Shown: positions 43,993 through 54,100 of the stretch, piece after piece
Position numbering within the stretch: position 1 is the stretch's first letter
Layout of the letters: the number at the start of each line of letters is the position of its first letter
Assembly (NCBI GenBank): GCA_027013095.1
Contig: JALUYI010000052.1
Span: 83,150-147,149, forward strand
Length of the DNA stretch: 64,000 nt
Source: Paracoccaceae bacterium
GTDB taxonomy: Bacteria; Pseudomonadota; Alphaproteobacteria; Rhodobacterales; Rhodobacteraceae
Reading direction: 5' to 3'
Position numbers and translations under genes: made by a program
The notes under the pieces: model-generated
Told to the model about the DNA's origin: nothing
The model's input: only the letters and a program-made list of their open reading frames with translations
Databases searched by the model: none

Positions 43993-46008
43993 ATGCCCGT
44001 ATCATCTCCGTCCTCGCCGCGTGTTGCCCTGATTTGCGGCCCTTACTCATCGGGAAAATCAACCCTGCTGGAGGCTCTATTGTCCGAGGCTGGCGCCTTG
44101 CAGAGACGCCCCGGAGAAGGGGCCGTGTTGCGCGTGGCGGACGCAACGGCCGAGGCGCGGGCTCATGGGATGTCAACAGAAATGACCGTTGCCAGTGCGG
44201 AATATATGGGGCAGGCGTGGAGCTTTCTGGATTGTCCCGGTCTGGTTGACCTGATGCAAGACACGCGCGCCGCAGCGAGTGTTGCCGATATCGCCGTCGT
44301 CGTGGCCGAGCCAGATGCGCAAAAATCGGTGGCGCTGGGCGCATATTTCGAGTTGCTGGAATCCCTTGACTTGCCCCATATCCTGTTCATCAACAAGTTT
44401 GACAAGAACGAACTGTCGGCGCGGGCTCTGCTGCAGGCCTTTCAGGAGGTCTCGGCCCGACCGCTGGTATTGCGCGAGATGCCGATCCGCGCGGGCGGCG
44501 AAATCACCGGCCATGTGGATCTGGTTTCAGAGCGGGCGTTTCACTGGCAAGAGGGGAAACCCTCAAGCCTGATTGCCTTGCCCGAGGATCAAGCGGCGCG
44601 GGAAAACGAGGCGCGGGAATTGTTGTTCGAAAATCTTGCGGATTTTGACGACGCTTTGCTGGAAAAGCTGCTGGAGGACGTGACCCCCTCGAGCGACGAG
44701 ATTTATGCCAATCTTACGCGTGATCTGTCGGCCAATCTGGTGGTGCCGGTGTTTTTCGGCTCGGCCAGCCACGGCAATGGGATCCACCGGTTGATGAAGG
44801 CGCTGCGCCATGAGTCGCCCGATGTGACGGTTACCGCGGCGCGTCAAGGCCTTGGGCAGGACGGGGGCCTGTTGGTGCGCGTTTTCAAGACGGCGCAGGC
44901 GGGTCACGCGGGCAAGGTTTCGGTCGGGCGAGTCATGAGCGGTGAACTTGCCGAGGGAGATCCGGTCGGGGGCGAACGCCCGGCGGGTCTTAGCCGCCTG
45001 TTTGGCCAGAAGATGACGGCAATCGAGCGGGCGGCGGCGGGCGATGTCATTGGCCTTGGCAAGCTGGAAAACGCCGCCACGGGCGATTTGCTGGGACCGG
45101 AGGGAAAGGTCGAGTCACTGGTTGATGTAGAGGTTCCGGCACCTCTGTTTGCTCTGGCGATCCGGACCGAAAGCCACAATGATGAGGTCAAGCTCCCGGA
45201 CGCGCTGCAAAAGATTCTGGCCGAGGATCCCTCGCTCGGCAGCCGGTTTGACCCCTATACCGGTGAGCATATTCTGGAAGGGCAGGGCGAGATGCATCTG
45301 AAACTGGCGCTGGAGCGTCTGGGCAACCGCGCCGGTCTTGCGGTCAAAAGCACGCCAGCCCGCATTGCCTATCGCGAGACGATCCGCAAGCCGGCCACCA
45401 GCCGGGTCCGCCACAAAAAGCAAAGTGGCGGGCATGGCGAATTTGGAGAGGTTGAGTTGAAAATAACCCCTCGCGCACGTGGCGAGGGGTTTTCCTTTGG
45501 CGATCAGATCAAGGGCGGCGTCGTGCCGCGCCAGTATATTCCGGCAATCGAGGCAGGAGTTCGCGAGGCCATGCAAAAGGGGGTGCAGGGGGTGCCGGTC
45601 GTCGATGTTGATGTGGTCCTGACCGACGGCAAGTTTCATTCGGTGGATAGCTCGGAAATGGCCTTTCGCAAGGCAGCCGGACAGGCCATGCGCGAGGCGT
45701 TGGCAAAGGCAGGCTCGATCCTGCTTGAGCCGGTCCATGCGGTTTCGATCCGGGTGCCCAGTCCGTTCATCGCCGCGGTGCAAAAGATCGTTCTGGGCCA
45801 TCGCGGTCAAATCTTTGGTTTTGGTGACGGTGAAAAGGCGCGCGCGGGCTGGGATGAAATCACTTGTCAGATGCCGGCGGCCGAGATGCAGACCCTGATC
45901 ACCGAAATCCGCGCCCGGACCCTGGGCGCGGGAACATTTGAGGCGCATTTTGACCATCTGCAGGAGATGGCCGGCAAGGAAGCGGCCGCGGTTCTGGCCG
46001 ATGCTTGA
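43993..46008 (+). CDS. elongation factor G-like paralogue
   Basis: A 671-residue translational-GTPase-family protein distinct from the canonical EF-G at 61709. The P-loop is GPYSSGKST (16-24) in place of the usual AHIDAGKTT, the switch II motif is DCPG (80-83) and NKFD (134-137) binds guanine. The switch I RGITI signature is absent, replaced by AHGMSTEM. Domain II and domains III-V (GEGEMHLKLALE-like region, RHKKQSGGHGEFGEVELKI, GGVVPRQYIPAIEAG and MAFRKAAGQAMREAL) are retained. Such EF-G-like proteins are common in alphaproteobacteria and their role is not settled. The gene is monocistronic as far as I can see, after ureG and converging on an MFS gene. Confidence 0.9.
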   Translation: MPVSSPSSPRVALICGPYSSGKSTLLEALLSEAGALQRRPGEGAVLRVADATAEARAHGMSTEMTVASAEYMGQAWSFLDCPGLVDLMQDTRAAASVADIAVVVAEPDAQKSVALGAYFELLESLDLPHILFINKFDKNELSARALLQAFQEVSARPLVLREMPIRAGGEITGHVDLVSERAFHWQEGKPSSLIALPEDQAARENEARELLFENLADFDDALLEKLLEDVTPSSDEIYANLTRDLSANLVVPVFFGSASHGNGIHRLMKALRHESPDVTVTAARQGLGQDGGLLVRVFKTAQAGHAGKVSVGRVMSGELAEGDPVGGERPAGLSRLFGQKMTAIERAAAGDVIGLGKLENAATGDLLGPEGKVESLVDVEVPAPLFALAIRTESHNDEVKLPDALQKILAEDPSLGSRFDPYTGEHILEGQGEMHLKLALERLGNRAGLAVKSTPARIAYRETIRKPATSRVRHKKQSGGHGEFGEVELKITPRARGEGFSFGDQIKGGVVPRQYIPAIEAGVREAMQKGVQGVPVVDVDVVLTDGKFHSVDSSEMAFRKAAGQAMREALAKAGSILLEPVHAVSIRVPSPFIAAVQKIVLGHRGQIFGFGDGEKARAGWDEITCQMPAAEMQTLITEIRARTLGAGTFEAHFDHLQEMAGKEAAAVLADA

Positions 46009-46038
46009 GGTTGATTCCGGGGTTAAGGGTCCACGCCA

Positions 46039-47232
46039 CTAGGCGTGAAAGCGCTGGTGCTCAGAACTGAAGGCATAGATGATGCAGCCCGCCAGAAGGC
46101 TTGCGCCAAACAGCAGAAAGATCTGGCTGTAAAAGGCGGGTGGGGCGGTTTGTCCGGCCGGGATGGCCTTTGCCATGAGGCTGGTCAGAAACTGCATCAG
46201 GGCCACGCCGCCGACGCCAAAGAGGTTCAGCAGGGTTATCCCGCGCCCGGTCAAATGGCGCGGCATGAACAGTTGGCCATGTGCCATCAGCGCCGGAAAC
46301 GACGCTCCGAAAAAGCCGATCGCGGTCAACAGCAGTGCCGAGGTCAACCAGCTGGTCTGGGGATAGCCCCAGAGGATCAGCAACAGGGCTGCCCCGGCCA
46401 GATTTCCACCCAGAACCACTTTTTTCTTGGATCCTAGCAGGCGCTCGGCGGGGCCATAGACAAAGCTGCCCACGGCCATTGCAATCGCCATCATCAGGGT
46501 GGCATTGCCGATTCCGGTTGCGCTGAGCCCATAGACGTCACGGAAATACGGCCCCGCCCAGAGACCGCGCAGCCCGGCGGCGGGGGCGTAATTGACCAGC
46601 ATCAGCGGAAACAGCAGAGCCAGACGGGGGTTCATGACCAGACTGAGGAGGCTGCCTTTTTGCTGCGCTTCGTGGTCTTCGCGGGGTGGATCGCGCAGCG
46701 CCAGAAGAAGAGCCAAAGCGACGATCAGAGCGGCAATCGCCAGCCCCCACATGGTTTGCCTCCAGCCAAAACCGTGCACGGCCCAAGCCAGCGGGGCCGA
46801 GCTGACAAGATTGCCCGCCGAGCCAAAGCCGATCATCGCTCCGGCGAGGGTTGCGAACATCGCCTGCGGATAGACCCGCGCGAAGATGTAATATGAGGCC
46901 ATCAGGATTGGCGCTCCGCCAAGACCGAACAGCGCCATCGCCAGTTCAACCGCGCCGGGCCCTTGTGCCAGCGCGAACACCACGGCCCCGCCTCCGCCGC
47001 CGATGATCAACAGGACCGAGGCCGTCAGCCGCGGCCCGATTCGGTCCAGCGCCCAGCCGACCGGAATTTGCATCAGCGCAAACACCAGAAACCAAAGGCC
47101 CGAGGCAAACGACAGGTCTGCCGAGCTGGTGCCGATCTCGGCCCCCAGAACCGGCGTCAGGACGGCCAGAAACGAGCGATAGAACTGACTGAGAAAATAG
47201 CCGAAGACCAGAAAAAAAATACCTGCCCGCAC
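46039..47232 (-). CDS. MFS transporter
   Basis: A 397-residue major facilitator with about 12 hydrophobic segments. The conserved loop 2-3 motif is visible as GWALDRIGPRLTASVLL, and the N-terminal span region FLVFGYFLSQFYRSFLAVLTPVL resembles nitrate/nitrite-porter-like and oxalate/formate-like MFS members. The frame is open to 47340, but I prefer the GTG at 47232, which has AAGGGG eight bases upstream and starts directly before the first span. The substrate is unknown; it stands alone, converging on the EF-G paralogue and divergent from secE. Confidence 0.82.
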   Translation of the reverse strand: MRAGIFFLVFGYFLSQFYRSFLAVLTPVLGAEIGTSSADLSFASGLWFLVFALMQIPVGWALDRIGPRLTASVLLIIGGGGGAVVFALAQGPGAVELAMALFGLGGAPILMASYYIFARVYPQAMFATLAGAMIGFGSAGNLVSSAPLAWAVHGFGWRQTMWGLAIAALIVALALLLALRDPPREDHEAQQKGSLLSLVMNPRLALLFPLMLVNYAPAAGLRGLWAGPYFRDVYGLSATGIGNATLMMAIAMAVGSFVYGPAERLLGSKKKVVLGGNLAGAALLLILWGYPQTSWLTSALLLTAIGFFGASFPALMAHGQLFMPRHLTGRGITLLNLFGVGGVALMQFLTSLMAKAIPAGQTAPPAFYSQIFLLFGASLLAGCIIYAFSSEHQRFHA

Positions 47233-47441
47233 GATGGATACCCCTTGTTGTCTGGCCACAAAGTTAGACGTGTCTTTTCGGCAGGCGCAAGCGGATTTCG
47301 CCCGGTTTTGTGAATCGGGTCCCTGATCGGGTTGGTACACCGGTTTTTGGCGTGCGGAATGTGGCCTCTTGAATTCCTGAGCCCCAGCCCGTAAATGGGC
47401 GCAGTCAGGCAGGGGCCTGATACGCAGCAGGAGACCGCGAC

Positions 47442-47639
47442 ATGGCCAGAGTCAATCCCTTTCAGTTTATCCAGCAGGTGCGCGCAGAGGTCTCCAAGGT
47501 TGTCTGGCCGACCCGGCGCGAAACGACCGTGACAACGGGCATGGTCTTTGCCATGGCGGCCATCGCGGCGCTGTTCTTTTTTGTCGTCGATCAGGTGATC
47601 CGGCTGGGTCTGACGACGGTTCTGGGCTTTTTTGGCTGA
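47442..47639 (+). CDS. secE: preprotein translocase subunit SecE
   Basis: SecE clamps the SecY channel. The 65-residue product is the short single-span form: MARVNPFQFIQQVRAEVSKVVWPTRRETTVTTG is the conserved amphipathic helix with the KVVWPTRRE motif. It is followed by one membrane segment (about 34-58). It is the first gene of secE-nusG-rplKAJL-rpoBC. The tRNA-Trp gene often found just upstream of secE was looked for in 47233-47441 and not found. Confidence 0.97.
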   Translation: MARVNPFQFIQQVRAEVSKVVWPTRRETTVTTGMVFAMAAIAALFFFVVDQVIRLGLTTVLGFFG

Positions 47640-47853
47640 TCGCAACGGCGGGCCTGCGGGTGGCTGACAGCGTGGCGGGCAAACTTGGACCGCTGAAATG
47701 GCTGGCGAAAAAATGCGCCCAGCCCCTTGAATTCAAACGGATTGCGCGCTAGAGGCAAGCTCACCCAAGGCAAAGGCGTGCATCGATTCGGAATGCGCGC
47801 TGTTTTTTGTTCTGGGCGATACGCATTAAGCGGTTGATAAGACAGAGAAATCC

Positions 47854-47869
47854 GGCAGGCTTGCCTGCC
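47854..47869. repeat. perfect palindrome between secE and nusG
   Basis: GGCAGG-CTTG-CCTGCC is a perfect 16-base inverted repeat, forming a six-base-pair hairpin 22 bases before the nusG ATG. It may be an mRNA element affecting nusG translation or stability; no U-tract follows. The rest of the 251-base gap shows no recognised element; a possible 30-codon frame is described in the findings. Confidence 0.5.
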
Positions 47870-47890
47870 AATCGAGAGGTGACGAGCGAC

Positions 47891-48424
47891 ATGGCATTAA
47901 GGTGGTACTCGGTAAGCGTCCTCTCGAATTTCGAGAAAAAGATTGCCGGGCAGATCAAGGAAGCTGTTGCGCAAGAGGGACTCGAGGACGAAATCGTCGA
48001 GGTTCTTGTCCCCACCGAAGAGGTGATCGAGGTTCGCAAGGGCAAAAAGATCCAGACCGAGCGACGTTTTATGCCGGGCTATGTTCTGGTGCGCATGGAG
48101 ATGTCCGACAAGGCCTATCACCTGATCAATTCGATCAACCGCGTCACCGGATTTCTGGGCCAGCAGGGCCGCCCGACGCCGATGCGCGATTCCGAGGTGG
48201 CGGTGATCCTCAATCAGGTCGAGGAAGGTGCAGAAAGCCCGCGCTCGCTGATTTCCTATGAGGTCGGTGAAATTGTAAATGTGACCGACGGCCCGTTCGA
48301 GGGGTTCTCGGGGCAGGTCGAGGATGTGGACGAGGACAACTCGCGCCTGAAGGTCTCGGTCTCGATTTTTGGCCGGGCGACGCCGGTCGAACTGGAATAC
48401 ACGCAGGTCAGCAAACAGACCTGA
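47891..48424 (+). CDS. nusG: transcription termination/antitermination protein NusG
   Basis: NusG binds the beta' clamp of RNA polymerase, suppresses pausing and links to Rho and to ribosomal S10. The 177-residue product has the NGN domain (MALRWYSVSVLSNFEKKIA, then RRFMPGYVLVRMEM and INRVTGFLG) and the C-terminal KOW domain (VNVTDGPFEGFSGQVEDVDED). The start at 47891 gives the standard N-terminus; upstream in-frame extension to 47807 is not supported. It is followed after 105 bases by rplK. Confidence 0.97.
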   Translation: MALRWYSVSVLSNFEKKIAGQIKEAVAQEGLEDEIVEVLVPTEEVIEVRKGKKIQTERRFMPGYVLVRMEMSDKAYHLINSINRVTGFLGQQGRPTPMRDSEVAVILNQVEEGAESPRSLISYEVGEIVNVTDGPFEGFSGQVEDVDEDNSRLKVSVSIFGRATPVELEYTQVSKQT

Positions 48425-48447
48425 CGTGTTGTGTTTGTGGGAGATCG

Positions 48448-48463
48448 GCCTCACGCGTGAGGC
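48448..48463. repeat. perfect palindrome in the rplK leader
   Basis: GCCTCACGCGTGAGGC is a perfect 16-base palindrome 24 bases after the nusG stop. A second hairpin, CGGGG-ACGCG-CCCCG at 48490-48504, follows 26 bases before rplK. Together they make the 105-base nusG-rplK spacer highly structured, as expected for a leader where L1 or L11 expression is controlled. No direct evidence for a specific regulator is visible. Confidence 0.45.
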
Positions 48464-48529
48464 GTATCGCACCACACCAAAATTGCCCCCGGGGACGCGC
48501 CCCGCGGGCCGGAGCAAAAGGAGGCCAAC

Positions 48530-48958
48530 ATGGCCAAGAAAATCGCTGGCACGATGAAGCTGCAAGTCAAGGCGGGGCAGGCTAACCCCTCGCCACCCGT
48601 TGGGCCCGCTCTGGGTCAACGTGGCATCAACATCATGGAATTCTGCAAGGCGTTCAACGCCAAAACGCAGGATCTGGAGCCGGGCGCCCCGTGCCCGACC
48701 ATTATCACCTATTATGTTGATAAGTCCTTTACCATGGACATCAAGACACCCCCGGCGTCCTACCTGCTGAAAAAGGCGGCCAAGTTGAAGTCGGGTGCCA
48801 AGACACCGGCGCGTGAAGTCGTCGGTTCGGTTACCGCAAAACAGGTGCGTGAAATTGCCGAGGCCAAGATGAAGGACCTCAGCGCCAACGATATCGATGC
48901 CGCGATGCAGATCATTTTGGGATCCGCTCGCTCGATGGGTATTGAGGTGAAGGGGTAA
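48530..48958 (+). CDS. rplK: 50S ribosomal protein L11
   Basis: L11 forms the GTPase-associated centre on 23S rRNA and is needed for RelA activation. The 142-residue product begins [20 protein letters not shown] followed by [23 protein letters not shown] (N-terminal domain, proline-rich helix), with the RNA-binding C-terminal domain ending [22 protein letters not shown] precedes the ATG. rplA follows after five bases. Confidence 0.98.
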   Translation: MAKKIAGTMKLQVKAGQANPSPPVGPALGQRGINIMEFCKAFNAKTQDLEPGAPCPTIITYYVDKSFTMDIKTPPASYLLKKAAKLKSGAKTPAREVVGSVTAKQVREIAEAKMKDLSANDIDAAMQIILGSARSMGIEVKG

Positions 48959-48963
48959 TCGAC

Positions 48964-49662
48964 ATGGCTAAACTGGGAAAAAGAACACAGGCCGCGCGCG
49001 CCGCATTCGCCGGAAAATCCGACGTCAGCGTTGAAGAGGCTGTTGCCTTGGTCAAGGCAAACGCCACCGCCAAATTCGATGAAACCGTTGAAATCGCGGT
49101 GAATTTGGGTGTGGATCCCCGCCACGCGGACCAGATGGTGCGTGGTGTCGTGGCCCTGCCCAACGGTACCGGCAAAACCATGCGAGTCGCGGTTTTCGCG
49201 CGCAACGAAAAGGCTGATGAGGCCAAGGCGGCCGGGGCCGACATCGTGGGCGCCGAGGACCTAATGGAGCAGGTTCAGGGTGGCACGATCGATTTCGATC
49301 GTTGCATTGCCACCCCGGATATGATGCCGATCGTCGGGCGTTTGGGCAAAATTCTGGGCCCGCGCAACCTGATGCCGAACCCGCGCGTTGGCACCGTGAC
49401 GATGGATGTCAAGGAAGCCGTGGAAAAGGCCAAGGGCGGCGAAGTGCAGTTCAAGGTTGAAAAGGCCGGTGTCGTTCATGCCGGTGTCGGCAAAGCCAGC
49501 TTTGACGAGAGCAAGCTGGTCGAGAACGTAAAGGCATTTGTTTCAGCGGTGCAAAAGGCCAAGCCCTCCGGGGCCAAGGGGGCCTACATGAAAAAGATCT
49601 CGCTGAGCTCGACCATGGGGCCGGGTGTTAGTGTCGATGTCGCCGCGGCGGTTGGCGAATAA
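48964..49662 (+). CDS. rplA: 50S ribosomal protein L1
   Basis: L1 builds the mobile L1 stalk and in many bacteria represses its own operon by binding the mRNA. The 232-residue product shows [34 protein letters not shown], the domain II region with [16 protein letters not shown] and [11 protein letters not shown], and [11 protein letters not shown] at the end, all typical. It is separated from rplJ by a 240-base structured leader, suggesting separate control of rplKA and rplJL. Confidence 0.98.
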   Translation: MAKLGKRTQAARAAFAGKSDVSVEEAVALVKANATAKFDETVEIAVNLGVDPRHADQMVRGVVALPNGTGKTMRVAVFARNEKADEAKAAGADIVGAEDLMEQVQGGTIDFDRCIATPDMMPIVGRLGKILGPRNLMPNPRVGTVTMDVKEAVEKAKGGEVQFKVEKAGVVHAGVGKASFDESKLVENVKAFVSAVQKAKPSGAKGAYMKKISLSSTMGPGVSVDVAAAVGE

Positions 49663-49670
49663 GAAATTCT

Positions 49671-49902
49671 CCGGCCTTTCGGGGCCGGGATAGGGCGGGG
49701 GTCAAACCCTGCCCGACGTCCGAGACGGTGGGAGCCGCGAGGCTTAATTCCCTGCCCGAGACGGGAAGCGAACAAAGAACCGGAGAGCATGCTTTCGGGT
49801 GATTTTGGGAGGATCCCGTAATGACGGACCCTAAGCGCCGGTGTCTATTGCCGGCAAACATGAGCCGGAGGGGGAAACCTCTCCATAATTTGGAGCAAGA
49901 CT
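49671..49902 (+). promoter_or_regulatory. structured leader of rplJ-rplL (L10-leader type)
   Basis: The 240 bases between rplA and rplJ contain several consecutive hairpins. CCGGCC/GGCCGG pairs at 49671-49676 and 49683-49688. An eight-base-pair stem with one G-U lies at 49693-49714, and TTCCC/GGGAA at 49748-49767. This position and length match the rplJ leader bound by the L10-L7/L12 complex for autoregulation in many bacteria. The hairpins are read from sequence; the autoregulatory role is inferred from position. A covariance-model search for the L10 leader would decide. Confidence 0.55.
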
Positions 49903-50415
49903 GTGGATAGAGCCCAAAAAGAAGCAGTGGTCGCTGAACTCGGCCAAATCTTCGCGGACTCTGGCGTGATCGTGGTTGCACATTACGCAGGTCTTACAGT
50001 TGCAGAGATGCAGGATTTCCGGGGTCGCATGCGCGAAGCCGGTGGGTCCGTACGTGTCGCCAAGAACAGGCTCGCCAAGATCGCTCTTGAGGGCACCCAA
50101 TGCGAAAGCATCTCGGGGTTGCTTAATGGGATGACCGTTCTCGCCTATTCCGAGGACCCGGTTGCCGCGGCGAAAGTTGCGCAATCCTTTGCCAAGGACA
50201 ATGACAAGCTTGTCATCCTTGGGGGTGCCATGGGTGAGACCGCTCTGGATCCGGCCGGTGTCAAGGCCGTGGCCGCCATGCCGTCGCGTGATGAGCTGAT
50301 TGCTCAGATCGCGTCGTGTATCGGTGCCCCGGCTTCGAACATCGCCGGTGCGATTGGCGCACCTGCCTCGAACATCGCGTCGATCCTTTCGACGATCGAG
50401 GACAAGGCGGCGTAA
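49903..50415 (+). CDS. rplJ: 50S ribosomal protein L10
   Basis: L10 anchors the L7/L12 stalk dimers to the ribosome. The 170-residue product starts with GTG ([17 protein letters not shown]), includes [24 protein letters not shown] and [13 protein letters not shown], and ends in a helix with two repeats of the sequence GAPASNIA. The GTG start with GGAG about eight bases upstream fits. rplL follows after 82 bases. Confidence 0.97.
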   Translation: MDRAQKEAVVAELGQIFADSGVIVVAHYAGLTVAEMQDFRGRMREAGGSVRVAKNRLAKIALEGTQCESISGLLNGMTVLAYSEDPVAAAKVAQSFAKDNDKLVILGGAMGETALDPAGVKAVAAMPSRDELIAQIASCIGAPASNIAGAIGAPASNIASILSTIEDKAA

Positions 50416-50497
50416 GCGAACTGCAATTGTGAGGCGTGTGAATGGGACAACCGAAACCACGCTGGATACACATCAACACTGAAACGGAAAAAAGCAA

Positions 50498-50872
50498 ATG
50501 GCTGATCTGAAAAAACTGGCTGAAGAGATTGTTGGTCTGACCCTTCTCGAAGCACAAGAACTGAAAACCATCCTGAAAGACGAATATGGCATCGAACCGG
50601 CTGCAGGTGGCGCTGTTGTCATGGCCGGCCCGGCTGAAGGTGGCGAAGCCGCCGAGGAAAAAGACGAATTCGACGTCATCCTCAAGGCTGCCGGCGACAA
50701 GAAAATCGGCGTTATCAAAGAGGTTCGCTCGATCACTGGTCTGGGCCTGAAAGAAGCCAAGGACCTGGTCGACGCTGGTGGCAAAGCCGTCAAGGAAGGC
50801 GTTACCAAGGCCGAAGCCGAAGAAATCAAGGCCAAGCTGGAAGCAGCTGGCGCCGAAGTCGAACTGAAGTAA
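50498..50872 (+). CDS. rplL: 50S ribosomal protein L7/L12
   Basis: L7/L12 recruits translational GTPases to the ribosome. The 124-residue product has the N-terminal dimerisation helices ([20 protein letters not shown]), an acidic/alanine hinge (about 40-55, [12 protein letters not shown]) and the C-terminal domain with [20 protein letters not shown] and [14 protein letters not shown]. All are typical. It is followed by a 248-base leader before rpoB. Confidence 0.98.
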   Translation: MADLKKLAEEIVGLTLLEAQELKTILKDEYGIEPAAGGAVVMAGPAEGGEAAEEKDEFDVILKAAGDKKIGVIKEVRSITGLGLKEAKDLVDAGGKAVKEGVTKAEAEEIKAKLEAAGAEVELK

Positions 50873-50916
50873 TCGACCGGCAGGACTCGCCTTTTTGGGC
50901 GTCAGAAACACTGGCT

Positions 50917-50987
50917 GGACCTGCGTGGATGCGGGTCCGGCCTAACCTGTCTTTCAAGGGGCCTTGTTGCCCAAGACCTCTTGAAAG
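50917..50987 (+). promoter_or_regulatory. paired hairpins in the rplL-rpoB spacer
   Basis: Two stem-loops lie in the 248-base gap before rpoB. The first, 50917-50938, pairs GGACCUGC with GCGGGUCC (eight base pairs including a G-U). The second pairs CTTTCAAG at 50951-50958 with CTTGAAAG at 50980-50987 in a perfect eight-base-pair outer stem. Neither has a U-tract, so RNase processing or attenuation sites, as in the E. coli rplL-rpoB region, are more likely than full terminators. The function is inferred from position. Confidence 0.5.
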
Positions 50988-51120
50988 GTGCGGTTGAAGG
51001 TTCGGGTGCAGGGCTTTGGGATGCCCGGCAAGAATAGAACCGAGATTGCCCTATGGTGAACGGGAATAGCTGGTGCCCGACAGTTATGCCTCGTGAACAG
51101 ACGAAAGGTGACTGACAGTC

Positions 51121-54100
51121 ATGGCTCAAAAATTCTCTGGCCACAAACGTATCCGCAAATATTATGGTCATATCCGTGAGGTTCTGGATATGCCGAACCT
51201 TATTCAGGTTCAACGCAGCAGTTATGAATTGTTCCTGAAATCCGGCGATCAGGCCCAACCGCAGGACGGCGAAGGGATTCGTGGGGTTTTCCAGTCGGTC
51301 TTTCCGATCAAGGATTTCAACGAAACCGCGGTGCTGGAATTCGTGAAATACGAGCTGGAAAAGCCGAAATACGATGTCGAGGAATGTCAGCAACGTGACA
51401 TGACCTATGCCGCGCCGCTGAAGGTGACGCTGCGCCTGATCGTGTTTGATGTGGACGAGGATACCGGCGCACGCAGCGTCAAGGACATCAAGGAACAGGA
51501 CGTGTTCATGGGCGATATGCCGCTCATGACCGACACCGGAACCTTTGTTGTCAATGGCACCGAGCGGGTGATCGTTTCGCAAATGCACCGTAGCCCTGGC
51601 GTGTTTTTCGACCATGACAAGGGCAAGACCCATTCCAGCGGCAAGCTGCTGTTCACCAGCCGGATCATTCCCTATCGCGGCTCGTGGCTGGACTTTGAAT
51701 TTGACGCAAAAGACATCGTTTTTGCCCGTATCGACCGGCGCCGCAAGCTGCCGGTCACGACCCTCTTGTATGCCTTGGGCCTGGATCAGGAAGGCATCAT
51801 GGATGCCTATTACGATACCGTCAATTACAAGCTGAACAAACGCAAGAAGGCCTGGGTCACGCCGTTTTTCCCGGACCGGATTCGCGGGACCAAGCCGGCT
51901 TTTGATATCATTGATGCCAAATCCGGCGAGGTCATCGCGGAAGCTGGCAAAAAGGTCACGCCGCGCACCGTCAAGAAGCTGATCGAAGACGGCAGCGTCA
52001 AGAATATCCTTGTCCCTTACGAGCAAATTCTCGGCCGTTTCGTTGCCAAGGACATCATCAATGAAGAAACCGGCGAGATCTGGGTCGAGGCCGGTGATGA
52101 GCTGACACTGGAATATGACAAGGACGACAATATCACCGGCGGTTCGCTGAAAACGCTGCTGGACAATGATGTGACGAATATCCCGACGCTGGACATCGAT
52201 AACATCAATGTCGGTCCTTACATCCGCAACACGATGGCGATTGACAAGAACCTGAACCGCGATACCGCGCTGATGGATATTTACCGTGTCATGCGCCCGG
52301 GTGAGCCGCCCACCGTCGAGGCGGCCAGCGCCTTGTTTGATACCATGTTCTTTGACAGCGAACGCTATGACCTGTCCGCCGTTGGCCGGGTCAAGATGAA
52401 CATGCGTCTGGCGCTGGATGCACCCGATACCCTGCGCACATTGCGTCGCGAAGATATCGTCGCCGTTATCAAGGCGCTGGTGGAACTGCGCGATGGCAAG
52501 GGTGAGGTTGACGACATCGACCACCTCGGCAACCGCCGTGTGCGCAGTGTCGGCGAGTTGATGGAAAACCAGTACCGCGTCGGCCTGTTGCGCATGGAGC
52601 GGGCCATTCGCGAGCGCATGTCCTCGGTCGAGATCGACACCATCATGCCGCAGGATCTGATCAACGCCAAACCCGCCGCCGCGGCGGTGCGCGAATTCTT
52701 TGGGTCAAGCCAGCTTAGCCAGTTCATGGACCAGACCAACCCGCTGTCGGAGGTCACTCACAAACGCCGCCTTTCGGCGCTTGGCCCGGGCGGTCTGACC
52801 CGCGAGCGCGCCGGTTTTGAGGTGCGCGACGTGCACCCCACCCACTATGGCCGGATGTGCCCGATTGAAACCCCCGAGGGGCCGAACATCGGTCTGATCA
52901 ACAGCCTGGCTTCATTTGCGCGGGTGAACCGCTATGGCTTTATTGAAACGCCGTATCGCAAGGTGGTTGACGGGCGTGTGACCGATGACGTGGAATACAT
53001 GTCGGCAACCGAAGAAATGCGCCACACGATTGCGCAGGCTAATGCACATCTCGATGATCAGGGGCGGTTCGTGAACGATCTGGCCTCGACGCGGAAATCG
53101 GGCGAATACACGCTGACGCCGCCGTCGCAGATCGACTATATCGACGTTTCGCCGAAACAGCTGGTCTCGGTTGCGGCCTCGCTGGTTCCGTTTTTGGAAA
53201 ACGACGACGCCAACCGTGCCCTGATGGGGGCGAACATGATGCGTCAGGCGGTGCCTCTGGTCAAATCCGAGGCGCCCTTTGTTGGCACCGGCATCGAAGC
53301 AGTCGTGGCCCGGGACTCGGGTGCGGCCATCGTTGCCAAACGCGGCGGTGTGATCGATCAGGTTGACGCCATGCGTATCGTCGTGCGCGTGACCGACGAT
53401 CTGGAGCCGGGTGATCCGGGCGTTGACATTTATCGTCTGCGCAAGTTCCAGCGTTCGAACCAGAATACCTGCATCAACCAGCGCCCGCTGGTCAAGGTCG
53501 GCGATCGGGTCAAGAAAGGCGAGGTCGTGGCCGATGGTCCGGCGACTGACATGGGCGAACTGGCCTTGGGCCGGAACGTGCTGGTCGCCTTCATGCCGTG
53601 GATGGGCTACAACTATGAGGACTCGATCCTCATTTCAGAACGCATCGTGAAAGACGACGTTTATACCTCGATCCACATTGAGGAATTCGAGGTCGCCGCT
53701 CGCGATACCAAACTGGGGCCAGAGGAAATCACCCGCGATATTCCCAATGTCGGCGAGGAGGCGCTGCGCAACCTCGACGAGGCGGGTATCGTTTATATTG
53801 GCGCCGAGGTTGGTCCAAGCGATATTCTGGTGGGCAAGATCACCCCCAAGGGCGAAAGCCCGATGACGCCCGAGGAAAAACTGCTGCGCGCCATCTTTGG
53901 TGAAAAGGCCAGCGACGTGCGTGACACCTCTCTGCGCCTGCCGCCGGGGGATTACGGCACCGTTGTCGAGGTGCGTGTCTTTAACCGTCACGGCGTGGAA
54001 AAGGACGAACGCGCCCTGCAGATCGAGCGTGAAGAAGTCGAACAGCTGGCACGCGACCGCGACAACGAAATGGCGATTCTGGATCGCAACACCTATGCCC

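Noticed and set aside
47233..47441. tRNA-Trp gene expected upstream of secE
   Set aside because: No cloverleaf, no T-loop GGTTCGA-type motif and no CCA anticodon arm could be found in the gap.
50884..50903. Possible terminator with T-run after rplL
   Set aside because: The T residues form the loop of a weak four-base stem (CGCC-TTTTTG-GGCG) and do not follow a stem, so it does not fit an intrinsic terminator.
50902..52524. 540-codon open frame opposite the start of rpoB
   Set aside because: Shadow of rpoB; similar long antisense frames occur at 53635-55083, 56639-58063 and 62024-63247 for the same reason.
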